The translations under genes and the position numbers were made by a program. This document shows positions 14,688 through 22,968 of a stretch of 64,000 nt of DNA, piece after piece. This DNA is from Oceanobacter sp045430275. Lineage in GTDB: Bacteria > Pseudomonadota > Gammaproteobacteria > Pseudomonadales > Oceanobacteraceae. The DNA lies in assembly GCA_045430275.1 (NCBI GenBank), contig JAILXU010000002.1:212582-276581 (forward strand). Direction: 5' to 3'. How positions within the stretch are numbered: position 1 is the stretch's first letter; each line of letters starts with the position of its first letter. Below the pieces are notes generated by a model. That model was not told the DNA's origin, ran no database searches, and saw only the letters and a list, made by a program, of their open reading frames with translations.

Positions 14688-17441
14688 ATGAACCGTGTGA
14701 AACAGATGTTGTCGCGACCTCCTTTTTTGCTTGCTCCCCTCTGTCTGGCGTTGGCCGCTTGTGGTGGGTCAGGCAGCTCCAGCGATGGAGAACGCTTTAA
14801 TAACAACGATTCCAGTTCATCCAGCGAAACGGTTGAACGTGTCAGCCTGACAGGGCTTGCTGTCAAAGGTGTCGTTCATGGTGCCAAAGCTGAGTTGTTT
14901 CGGGTAATCGATGGCGCAGTCGAAGCAACGCCATTTGCTACCGGAAAGACAGACGACGAAGGGCGCTACGAACTGACCGTTGTCAGCCAGGAAGCCTTTG
15001 ACGGGCCAGCGCTGGTTCGCATCCTCTGGCAGCCCGATGCAGAAATGACCTGCGATGCCAACTCAGGCTGTGGCAGCTACAGCACCAGTGACAACCGCGA
15101 CAGCAACAGTAATGGCACGATTGACTTCGGTGAGCGCTTTGATCTGGAAGAGACATTCCGGATGACAGCCCTGATTCCTCGTTTAACCACCACAGCCGAC
15201 AGTGATCGCATTGTCACAGCGCATATTTCATCTCTGACTCACATGGCTGCAACACTCGCAGCAGGCGGTGTCATCACCCCTTCCAGCGCCGATGCCGCCA
15301 ATAACCAGATTCGCTCAGTGCTTGGGCTGGATGACAGCGTTGATATCGTCATCACACCTCCGGTTGACGTGACAGGCAACACCGCAGCACCCGGCAGTGC
15401 AGAATACGGTGCTCTGACCTCCGCCATTGCTGAACTGGCTAAACAGAAAGGCATTACCATTCAGGAAGCTCTGAATCAGATCACCCAGGCATTTCTCGAT
15501 AATGAAGGCCAACTGATCTGGCGCAACAGCAGCAGTAACCTCAGCAATATATCCATCACAGATGTTGCCAGCGCCGCCCAGAGCATTGCCGGATTACTGA
15601 ACGATACTGATTTGGCCATGCGTTTTCAGGCACTGCTGGATATGGCCAGCACCAAAAACCCTGACACTCCCAGTGATATTCACCCCCCGATTGCCAATGC
15701 CGGTACCGATCAGAGCGTTCAAACCAACACCACTGTCACTTTGAGCGGCAGCAGTGAGAACGGTGGCGACAATACGACCTACGAATGGCAACAGATATCC
15801 GGCCCCGCCGTTACACTGACCAACCCTGAAACACAACAGGCTACGTTTAACAGTGGCCTTCAATCCGGCAATCTGGTTTTCCGCCTGACAGCCACCAATA
15901 CAACCAATCAGTACAGTGATACGGATTATCTGACCATTACCGTCAAGGCTGCTAGCGCCTCCGGCAGCGCTGTCTCTGCTCTGGATGACACACGCTACAC
16001 CGTTTGGAATCCAGCGGTTTATATGACAGCAGACAGCAGTAACGCTGAGCATCAAAACCAGATTGGTTACGGCCTGGAAGTTGAACGAGACCTGACAATC
16101 ACAGCCAATGCCTCCGGAGCCTCATCTCCACTCTCGATCATGACCTCAGGTGATAACAAAATCTGGGAAATGAACAACCGCTTCCAGGCCGGGCAGGCCT
16201 TTTCAAGCACAACAGCACAGCTGGATGGACAAACGGAAGTATCAGGGCGGGAAACGCTGCCAACCACTCTGGATCAGCAAAACAATCTGAGCGTTCATAC
16301 ACCACAGCGCTCAGAAACAGAAGGCGATGAAAGCAGTCTGGAGCTGTCTTCCCAAATCCATTTAATGCCAATCGATGACCACAGTTGGTTCAGTGCCTAT
16401 ATTGACCAGACGGATTACTTCCCGGCAGACAGCCAATCTGATACAGCTCGAGAACCCGCACGCAGCGCGTATCAAGTTAATACAACCATGGTTGTGCAGG
16501 ATCAGGGAGAGTTTTCAACCAGCAGCGTATCACCTGCATATGGCGTCATTGCCCTGACAATCGGGTCGGATACCACCCTCTCTCAACTGGTGGCCTCCGA
16601 ACTCCAGCAATGGGAAATGAGCAGCAGCGTGACTGGTGTGATGACGGCCATGGCCAACTCAATGACAGATCAGAACAGTCTGGGCAATCGCATCGTTCGA
16701 TACACTCACCAATACCACTATGATGAAAAAAATACGCCAGAGTTTTCACCAGCCACGCTTCCCCATGCTATTGAGACCCGCACAGACGCTCCAACCAGAG
16801 AAGACGTAGAGATTAACTTCAGCGTCAAAAGCAATGGTCAACTGCGTGTACCGGCCCGCTTGTTAGATGCGGTCTTTGACAGTGAACAGGTCGCACTGGA
16901 AGGCATGGCGACTCATAATGGCCAGCTCCTCATGGCACAGTTAATGGGCCAACTGGCACTGGGGGATGTATCTGGCAACGCGATAGAAGGCATTGCTTAT
17001 GAGCGCTACGTAGCTCTGGCAACCAGTACATTATCCCCCACGGAAAGTAGCATCCGAAATGCCACGTATCAGATTCAGGGCCTGATGTTTGATGTGAATG
17101 CCACCAAACGCGGTATCAGCAGTCGGGCACTCAGCGGTAACATTCGTTTTGGTAACACCGACGCCACCCTGTCGTTCAATCGTGACTCAGCTACCCTGCA
17201 AAACACCGACTTCACGGTCAATCGCACCCAGAATGCTCTGATCACTCACAATGATGATGTACAACTCTTGTTGGCGGAGAAGGGCTATCTTCGCTTTACG
17301 GTCGGCAATATAACCCTGGAAGGCTTTGCCAGCGCTGATGGTAATTACCTGATACTGCGCCTGATGGATGATCAGGTCTTTCAGGGTGACGTTAAACGTG
17401 CAGGTCAGGGCTTCCTGATCGCTCGCAAGCTGTCACAATAG
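14688..17441 (+). CDS. Large PKD/K319L-like lipoprotein of unknown function
   Basis: I do not recognise this 917-residue protein by name. It has a clear lipoprotein signal (LCLALAAC, cysteine 25), then a low-complexity Ser/Asn/Gly linker. Residues about 48-110 look like a carboxypeptidase-regulatory or SdrD-B-type beta fold (LTGLAVKGVVHGAKAEL). A short EF-hand-like Ca-binding loop follows (DSNSNGTIDFGE). Residues about 331-422 form a PKD/K319L-like beta domain (ANAGTDQSVQTNTTVTLSGS; YEWQQISGP). The rest is beta-rich with no family I can name. The ATG at 14688 lies just downstream of GAGGT. Surface exposure and adhesion are possible but are inference only. A good terminator follows, so it is monocistronic, in a stretch that breaks the conserved core order. 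Confidence 0.8.
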   Translation: MNRVKQMLSRPPFLLAPLCLALAACGGSGSSSDGERFNNNDSSSSSETVERVSLTGLAVKGVVHGAKAELFRVIDGAVEATPFATGKTDDEGRYELTVVSQEAFDGPALVRILWQPDAEMTCDANSGCGSYSTSDNRDSNSNGTIDFGERFDLEETFRMTALIPRLTTTADSDRIVTAHISSLTHMAATLAAGGVITPSSADAANNQIRSVLGLDDSVDIVITPPVDVTGNTAAPGSAEYGALTSAIAELAKQKGITIQEALNQITQAFLDNEGQLIWRNSSSNLSNISITDVASAAQSIAGLLNDTDLAMRFQALLDMASTKNPDTPSDIHPPIANAGTDQSVQTNTTVTLSGSSENGGDNTTYEWQQISGPAVTLTNPETQQATFNSGLQSGNLVFRLTATNTTNQYSDTDYLTITVKAASASGSAVSALDDTRYTVWNPAVYMTADSSNAEHQNQIGYGLEVERDLTITANASGASSPLSIMTSGDNKIWEMNNRFQAGQAFSSTTAQLDGQTEVSGRETLPTTLDQQNNLSVHTPQRSETEGDESSLELSSQIHLMPIDDHSWFSAYIDQTDYFPADSQSDTAREPARSAYQVNTTMVVQDQGEFSTSSVSPAYGVIALTIGSDTTLSQLVASELQQWEMSSSVTGVMTAMANSMTDQNSLGNRIVRYTHQYHYDEKNTPEFSPATLPHAIETRTDAPTREDVEINFSVKSNGQLRVPARLLDAVFDSEQVALEGMATHNGQLLMAQLMGQLALGDVSGNAIEGIAYERYVALATSTLSPTESSIRNATYQIQGLMFDVNATKRGISSRALSGNIRFGNTDATLSFNRDSATLQNTDFTVNRTQNALITHNDDVQLLLAEKGYLRFTVGNITLEGFASADGNYLILRLMDDQVFQGDVKRAGQGFLIARKLSQ

Positions 17442-17451
17442 TCCTCTCAAT

Positions 17452-17485
17452 AAACAGTATCGGGAGCCTGTCCTGATACTGTTTC
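17452..17485 (+). terminator. Terminator after the large lipoprotein gene
   Basis: A 10-bp stem AAACAGTATC / GATACTGTTT encloses a 13-base loop that may pair further (GGGA with TCCT). It lies 10 bases after the stop. The T-tract is short (TTTC), but the stem is long and perfect. Confidence 0.7.
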
Positions 17486-17600
17486 ACTACCGCAACAGAG
17501 TTCACCACGTGATACGCACAATGAGAATTGAAATCTTTCTCCACCTGAAACAGAATGAACATTCAGTCACTAGCCACTTGAACAATAAGGAGTCAGCTAA

Positions 17601-18167
17601 ATGACTGATAAGCGACAAAGAATTCTGGATGCTACTGCAGAAATGATCGTTGAATGCGGCTTGCAAGCCTGTCCGATGTCAAAAATTTCTGCCAGGGCCG
17701 AATGCGGCGCAGGCACCATTTATCGGTACTTTGAAACCAAGCAAGATTTGGTCATTGCGCTGTTTGAAGAGCGTGTGGAACGCATTACAGAAAGATGTAT
17801 GGCGGATTACGACCGCAACACACCACTCAGGCAACGCTTCTTTGTTTTCTGGGGCGGCTACTACCATTACATTCGCGAAAACCCTTGTGAGCGCGCGCTA
17901 ATGGAACAGTTGTTGGCTTCTCCCATGATCTGCTGCGACCATCGCGATTCAGCTCTGGCTCGCTTGCACGAAGCTACACACCAGTTGCTGGATGAGGGAA
18001 AGCGCGAAGGGGTATTTAAAGAATTACCCAATGAAATTATGTCGACGGTTACTTATGGCAGCCTGTCCATGATGGCCAAAAAGCTGGATCAGGCACCCGA
18101 GAAATTCAGCAGTGATGTTTGTACAGAAACCGTATTGACCCTTTGCTGGGATGCATTACGGCGATAA
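17601..18167 (+). CDS. TetR/AcrR family transcriptional regulator
   Basis: A 188-residue one-component regulator. The N-terminal helix-turn-helix is typical (RILDATAEMIVECG, then SKISARAECGAGTIYRYFETKQDL), and the C-terminal ligand domain is variable. The ATG at 17601 follows AAGGAG. The C-terminal half has several cysteines (CERALM, ICCDHRD), but no known sensing motif is evident. No transporter or enzyme operon is next to it. Possible targets are its own promoter, the lipoprotein upstream or the small ORF downstream. The ligand and targets are unknown. Confidence 0.9.
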   Translation: MTDKRQRILDATAEMIVECGLQACPMSKISARAECGAGTIYRYFETKQDLVIALFEERVERITERCMADYDRNTPLRQRFFVFWGGYYHYIRENPCERALMEQLLASPMICCDHRDSALARLHEATHQLLDEGKREGVFKELPNEIMSTVTYGSLSMMAKKLDQAPEKFSSDVCTETVLTLCWDALRR

Positions 18168-18209
18168 AAAGGAATGACCATTCGATCAATAACGTATCAG
18201 GAGATACCG

Positions 18210-18359
18210 ATGACACCCCAACCAGACAACAGCCATACACGCAGTCCACAACCAAGCACAACGACATCCTCTGGCGCACACCATGCCAAAGGGTTTTACG
18301 GTGTATTAACGCAGCTTGTTCGCCAACAAAAACGCCAACGCAGCCATGGACGGGGGTGA
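18210..18359 (+). CDS. Possible small protein, 49 residues
   Basis: A short ORF begins 42 bases after the TetR gene. The ATG at 18210 has AGGAG at 18199-18203 with ideal six-base spacing, a stronger start signal than many long genes here have. The product is rich in Ser, Thr, Pro and His at the front and basic at the end (LVRQQKRQRSHGRG). I see no signal peptide, membrane segment or known motif. It could be a real small protein co-expressed with the regulator, or a chance ORF. Confidence 0.4.
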   Translation: MTPQPDNSHTRSPQPSTTTSSGAHHAKGFYGVLTQLVRQQKRQRSHGRG

Positions 18360-18375
18360 AGTAATCCTGAGAGCA

Positions 18376-18987
18376 CTACTGTAACGGCATATCGGTGGGC
18401 GATTCCGATTCCGAGTCACAATACATTGACGGCAAGATGGCCATACGACTGACCTGAAGAACACTGCTTTCGGCAAGCAGGGTGTTGTCGTTCTGATCCA
18501 GAACCGGGTCCAGAAGAATGCAAATGGCGTCAAGCGAATCCAGTTTGACAATAATGGCCAGAAAGAAACCATGACGAGTATTAATCGCGACCAAATCGCC
18601 AACGTCCAGTTCTTCACGCGGTACATTAATATCCCGCCCCAGCATTTGCTCGGTATTCCTGGGATGCTTGAAACGCACCAGTGCTACTAGCTGAACAATT
18701 CCCTGCACAAGTTCATCGGTGATATCCAGCACCCACTCGGGTGATTCGGGCAGATCCATAACCCGATCCAGTAATGACATGAACAGGTCTGTATCCTCAT
18801 CAGACCAGCGCACATCCAGCGGCTGATCCTGCGATGTGGTTTGTGTCTCTGGCACGACGGAAACCGATGTCGGGAATTCAGCCAGTTTCTCTTCACCTGG
18901 CATGGGCATCAGCAGGCTGATCGCTTCCTGACCTGCTTGCTCGTTATTCCGGATACGCCAGAAAAGCGGTAATACGTCGGTATCCAT
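18376..18987 (-). CDS. Hypothetical acidic protein
   Basis: A 203-residue protein I do not recognise. It is acidic, soluble in appearance and has no signal peptide. The first 60 residues are low in predicted order; the middle (WSDEDTDLFMSLLDRVMDL) looks helical; and residues about 125-165 look like a small beta barrel (VGDLVAINTRHGFFLAII), perhaps SH3- or PilZ-like in shape but without PilZ signatures. The ATG at 18987 has GGGAG a few bases upstream. It converges on the 49-codon ORF and diverges from miaB. Coding reality is supported by length and start signal. Confidence 0.65.
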   Translation of the reverse strand: MDTDVLPLFWRIRNNEQAGQEAISLLMPMPGEEKLAEFPTSVSVVPETQTTSQDQPLDVRWSDEDTDLFMSLLDRVMDLPESPEWVLDITDELVQGIVQLVALVRFKHPRNTEQMLGRDINVPREELDVGDLVAINTRHGFFLAIIVKLDSLDAICILLDPVLDQNDNTLLAESSVLQVSRMAILPSMYCDSESESPTDMPLQ

Positions 18988-19120
18988 AATTTACTCCCGT
19001 TACAGCGTTCATACCGTGATTTTTCAGGTATGCGCCTCTTTCTGAAACATAGCAGTGCCCCTCAGACCTGACAAGCTAACGCGCTCTCCAGAGTTTTCAA
19101 CACCCATATCAGGCACGGGG

Positions 19121-19150
19121 TGGCGAACAGGAAGGGCGGCAACGTATAAT
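19121..19150 (+). promoter_or_regulatory. Putative promoter of miaB-phoH-ybeY-ybeX-lnt
   Basis: A perfect TATAAT box at 19145-19150 is preceded by TGGCGA at 19121-19126 with 18-base spacing. It lies about 50 bases before the miaB ATG in the 213-base gap between divergent genes. Confidence 0.5.
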
Positions 19151-19200
19151 GTCCAGTCTGATTTTTAGCGACTTACCGAGCAGAGGCTTTTTCTCGTTTC

Positions 19201-20565
19201 ATGAGCAATCAACCCAAAAAGCTGTACATCAAGACCCACGGCTGCCAGATGAATGAATACGATTCATCCCGCATGGCAGACATGTTGGGAGAAAGCCACC
19301 AGATGACCTTGACCGATAATCCGGAAGAGGCCGATGTCATCCTGTTGAATACCTGCTCGATTCGGGAAAAGGCGCAAGAAAAAGTCTTTCACGAACTCGG
19401 TCGCTGGAAAACACTCAAAACCGGCAATCCGGATCTGAAAATCGGGGTGGGTGGGTGTGTCGCCAGCCAAGAAGGCGATGCCATCATGAAGCGGGCACCG
19501 TTTGTCGATATGGTGTTTGGCCCACAAACCTTGCATCGCCTGCCAGCGATGGTGAATCAGGCTGAAAACGCCATTCAGGTTGTGGACGTGACCTTCCCGG
19601 AGATCGAAAAATTTGATCATCTCCCAGCTCCCAAAGTAGAAGGCTGCAGTGCCTTTGTTTCCATCATGGAAGGCTGTTCCAAATACTGCACGTTCTGCGT
19701 TGTCCCCTACACCCGTGGCGAAGAAGTCAGTCGCCCTCTGAAAGGCGTACTGGAAGAAGTCCAGACCCTTGCGGATCAGGGCGTACGTGAAATCAACCTG
19801 CTGGGGCAAAACGTCAATGCCTACCGTGGTGATACTCCAGACGGTGACATAGCGGATCTGGCCGAACTCATTACGCAAGTCGCCGACATCGACGGAATTG
19901 ATCGTATTCGTTTCACCACGTCGCACCCACTGGAATTCAGTGACAGCCTGATTGATGTCTATGCCGAAGTGCCAGAGCTGGTATCCCACATTCATTTGCC
20001 GGTACAAAGTGGTTCTAATCGTATTCTTGCAGCCATGAAGCGTGGTCACGAGATCGACCTTTACATCGACAAAATCCAGCGCTTGCGTCAATTGCGCCCG
20101 GACATTTCCATCTCTTCCGATTTCATCATTGGCTTCCCGGGCGAAACCCTGGAAGACTTTGAACAGACCATGCAACTGATAGAACAGATCGAGTTCGATA
20201 CTTCTTTCAGTTTCATCTACAGTGCTCGTCCGGGCACACCAGCGTCATCGCTGGAAGATGACACACCCGAATCCGTGAAAAAGGAACGCCTGCGCATTTT
20301 GCAAGGCCGGATTCTGCAACACGCGCAGCAAATCAGTCGTCGCATGGTAGGCAAAGAAGAAACCATTTTGGTGACTGGCGTTTCCCGCAAAGACCCCGGT
20401 GAACTGCAAGGTCGTACCGAAAACAACCGGGTGGTGAACTTCCGCGCTTCCGACCTGCCAGACAACGGCCAGGAATTGATTGGCAAATTTGCCCGCGTAC
20501 GTATTGTGGATGCATACCCGAACAGCCTTCGTGGTGAACTGATCGACGCAGCACTGGCCTACTAG
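19201..20565 (+). CDS. miaB: tRNA-2-methylthio-N6-isopentenyladenosine37 synthase MiaB
   Basis: MiaB is a radical-SAM methylthiotransferase that adds a methylthio group to i6A37 in tRNAs reading UNN codons. The 454-residue protein has the N-terminal auxiliary cluster cysteines at 15, 52 and 86, the radical-SAM triad C159-x3-C163-x2-C166 (GCSKYCTFC), and a C-terminal TRAM domain (ILVTGVSRKDPGELQGRTENN). Motif VPYTRG follows the cluster as expected. It leads the conserved unit miaB-phoH-ybeY-ybeX-lnt; phoH starts 22 bases after its stop. Confidence 0.96.
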   Translation: MSNQPKKLYIKTHGCQMNEYDSSRMADMLGESHQMTLTDNPEEADVILLNTCSIREKAQEKVFHELGRWKTLKTGNPDLKIGVGGCVASQEGDAIMKRAPFVDMVFGPQTLHRLPAMVNQAENAIQVVDVTFPEIEKFDHLPAPKVEGCSAFVSIMEGCSKYCTFCVVPYTRGEEVSRPLKGVLEEVQTLADQGVREINLLGQNVNAYRGDTPDGDIADLAELITQVADIDGIDRIRFTTSHPLEFSDSLIDVYAEVPELVSHIHLPVQSGSNRILAAMKRGHEIDLYIDKIQRLRQLRPDISISSDFIIGFPGETLEDFEQTMQLIEQIEFDTSFSFIYSARPGTPASSLEDDTPESVKKERLRILQGRILQHAQQISRRMVGKEETILVTGVSRKDPGELQGRTENNRVVNFRASDLPDNGQELIGKFARVRIVDAYPNSLRGELIDAALAY

Positions 20566-20586
20566 GCCAGTCATCAAGGAGTCCTC

Positions 20587-21627
20587 TTGACCAATCCCAG
20601 CTCGGAACAAAGCCCCAAAGCCGCACCAGCGACACACGTACAGCACATCAGCCTGGAGCCAGAAGACGCCTCTCGGCTGGCGAACCTGTGCGGCAATCTG
20701 GATGCTCATATTCGCCAGATTGGCGACCACTACCAGATTCGTATTTACAATCGGGGAAATCACTTCCAGCTCGAAGGCGACGCCCGCCACACAGAGCGTG
20801 CGGGTGTGCTGTTACAACGCCTGTACCGTGAAACCTCCCATGGCACTCCGATCACGCCAGACCTGATTCACCTGCTTCTGCAAGAAGACAGCAACAATGC
20901 TGATCAGGCTGCCAATGCATCGGCCCCCAAGCAACCCAAACACGCTCCACAAATCAAGACACCCCAGTTGATGGTCAAGCCACGCGGCCAACATCAGCAA
21001 GCGTACGTGGAGCGAGTACGGGAATTCGATATCAATTTCGGTATCGGGCCTGCAGGCACCGGCAAGACATTCCTGGCGGTTGCTGCTGCCGTTGAAGCAC
21101 TACAGCGTGATGAAGTGCGTCGTATTCTACTGGTACGCCCAGCCGTTGAGGCCGGTGAAAAACTCGGCTTCCTGCCCGGTGATCTGGCCCAGAAAATCGA
21201 CCCTTATCTGCGCCCGCTGTACGATGCCCTGTATGAAATGCTTGGCTTTGAGCAGGTTGGCAAACTGATGGAGCGCAACATCATTGAGGTCGCTCCTCTC
21301 GCGTATATGCGCGGTCGAACCCTGAGCCACTCTTTTGTCATTCTGGATGAAAGCCAGAACACCACCCGAGAGCAGATGAAGATGTTTCTGACTCGGGTCG
21401 GATTTGGCTCCAAGGCCGTGATCACTGGCGATCTGACACAGATCGACCTGCCTCGCGGTGTGCATTCCGGGCTGAAGCACGGCCTGGATGTGTTGACGGG
21501 GGTCGATGGCATAGGCATCACCCTGTTCAACAATAAAGATGTTGTTCGCCACCCTCTGGTGCAACGTATTGTCGATGCTTACGACCGCCATGATGAAAAA
21601 GAAAAACAGCAGGAAAAAGACTCATGA
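20587..21627 (+). CDS. ybeZ: PhoH-like ATPase YbeZ
   Basis: A 346-residue PhoH-family P-loop ATPase, usually paired with the rRNA endonuclease YbeY and thought to act as a helicase-like partner in RNA handling. The Walker A motif GPAGTGKT is at residues 154-161, the Walker B region is FVILDESQNT, and the conserved RPAVEAGEKLGFLPGD lies between. The start is an unusual TTG at 20587, chosen because AAGGAG at 20575-20580 is six bases upstream and no ATG is near. It overlaps ybeY by four bases (ATGA), so the partners are coupled. Confidence 0.94.
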   Translation: MTNPSSEQSPKAAPATHVQHISLEPEDASRLANLCGNLDAHIRQIGDHYQIRIYNRGNHFQLEGDARHTERAGVLLQRLYRETSHGTPITPDLIHLLLQEDSNNADQAANASAPKQPKHAPQIKTPQLMVKPRGQHQQAYVERVREFDINFGIGPAGTGKTFLAVAAAVEALQRDEVRRILLVRPAVEAGEKLGFLPGDLAQKIDPYLRPLYDALYEMLGFEQVGKLMERNIIEVAPLAYMRGRTLSHSFVILDESQNTTREQMKMFLTRVGFGSKAVITGDLTQIDLPRGVHSGLKHGLDVLTGVDGIGITLFNNKDVVRHPLVQRIVDAYDRHDEKEKQQEKDS

Positions 21628-22097
21628 CGCCTCTGCTTGATCTGCAGTACGGTGAACATCAAGCTGCTCTGTCACTCCCGTCAGAGCAGCAGTTTCAGAC
21701 CTGGGTCACTGCCGCTCTGGAGATTCAGGATCAATACGATGAGCCAGAGCTCACCATTCGCCTGGTTGATGAAACCGAAGGCCAGCAGCTCAATGCCGAA
21801 TACCGTGGCAAAGATTACCCCACTAATGTGCTCTCGTTTCCCTTTGAAGCCCCTCCTGAAGTGCCCATTCCCTTGCTCGGAGATCTGGTAATCTGTAGCC
21901 AGGTTGTGTTCCGGGAAGCGCATGAGCAATCCAAAGAAGCGATGGCTCATTGGGCACATATGGTCGTTCATGGCTGCTTGCATTTGCTAGGGTACGACCA
22001 TATAAAGGACGAAGATGCAGACGTCATGGAAAATCTGGAGCGACAGGTACTCGCCTCGTTGGGATTTCCAGACCCCTATAAAGAAGAAAAATCATGA
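21624..22097 (+). CDS. ybeY: Endoribonuclease YbeY
   Basis: YbeY is a zinc endoribonuclease needed for 16S rRNA 3'-end maturation and ribosome quality control. The 157-residue protein carries the full zinc signature HGCLHLLGYDH with three histidines, plus the upstream NVLSFPFE motif. It overlaps both phoH and ybeX by four bases (ATGA at each junction), so three consecutive genes are translationally coupled. Confidence 0.95.
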   Translation: MTPLLDLQYGEHQAALSLPSEQQFQTWVTAALEIQDQYDEPELTIRLVDETEGQQLNAEYRGKDYPTNVLSFPFEAPPEVPIPLLGDLVICSQVVFREAHEQSKEAMAHWAHMVVHGCLHLLGYDHIKDEDADVMENLERQVLASLGFPDPYKEEKS

Positions 22098-22948
22098 ATG
22101 ACGATTCCCCCGGCCAACCTCGAAGTTGGCTGGAAAAACTGACCGACTTGTTTTCAGACGACCCGCAAAGTCGTCAGGACATCAAGGATATTGTTCGAGA
22201 AGCCGCTGATCGCAGCATTGTGGACTCAGAAACCCTGAGTATTCTGGAAGGTGCCCTGCAAATATCCGATATGCAGGTACGGGACATTATGATCCCTCGC
22301 TCCCAGATGGTGTCCATTCACATCAACGACACCCTGAAAGAATGTCTTCCTGCCATTATTGAATCCGCTCACTCTCGTTTCCCGGTCATGGGAGAAGATA
22401 CAGACGACGTGCAGGGAGTCTTGTTGGCGAAAGACCTTCTTCCGTTGTTACTGGACGACAACCCGAGCGCCTTCCAGCTTTCCAACATCATTCGCCCAGC
22501 GGTGGTGATTCCTGAAAGCAAACGCCTGAATCACCTTTTGCGTGAATTTCGCAACACCCGCAACCACATGGCCATCGTCATTGACGAATTTGGCGGCATT
22601 GGCGGTCTGGTCACCATTGAAGACGTTCTGGAACAGATTGTCGGTGAGATTGAGGATGAACACGATCTTGATGATGAAGAAAGCCTGATCAAGGAAGTGG
22701 AACCCGGTATTACCGTCGTCAAGGCGCTGGCCCCTCTGGAAGACTTCAACAAACACTTCGGCACCGACATTCCAAACGATGACTTCGATACCATTGGTGG
22801 AATCGTTGTACACCAATTTGGCCGAGTGCCCGAGTGCAACGAACACATTCAGATTAATGACTGGAATTTCCGTGTCATTCACGGCACCAGTCGCCAAATC
22901 AATTTGCTCGAAGTCACTCAGAACCTGGTGGCATCCGATACCGAATAA
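22094..22948 (+). CDS. ybeX: CBS-domain protein YbeX/CorC
   Basis: A soluble protein of 284 residues with two CBS domains (QVRDIMIPRSQMVSI near residue 58; HMAIVIDEFGGIGGLVTIEDVLEQIVGEI near residue 155) and the C-terminal CorC/HlyC transporter-associated domain. It is often named CorC for an inferred role in magnesium and cobalt efflux; links to ribosome biology are also reported for YbeX. No membrane segment is present. The gene is coupled to ybeY and followed 20 bases later by lnt. Confidence 0.94.
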   Translation: MNDDSPGQPRSWLEKLTDLFSDDPQSRQDIKDIVREAADRSIVDSETLSILEGALQISDMQVRDIMIPRSQMVSIHINDTLKECLPAIIESAHSRFPVMGEDTDDVQGVLLAKDLLPLLLDDNPSAFQLSNIIRPAVVIPESKRLNHLLREFRNTRNHMAIVIDEFGGIGGLVTIEDVLEQIVGEIEDEHDLDDEESLIKEVEPGITVVKALAPLEDFNKHFGTDIPNDDFDTIGGIVVHQFGRVPECNEHIQINDWNFRVIHGTSRQINLLEVTQNLVASDTE

Positions 22949-22968
22949 TTCTGGAATACAGGCATCTT

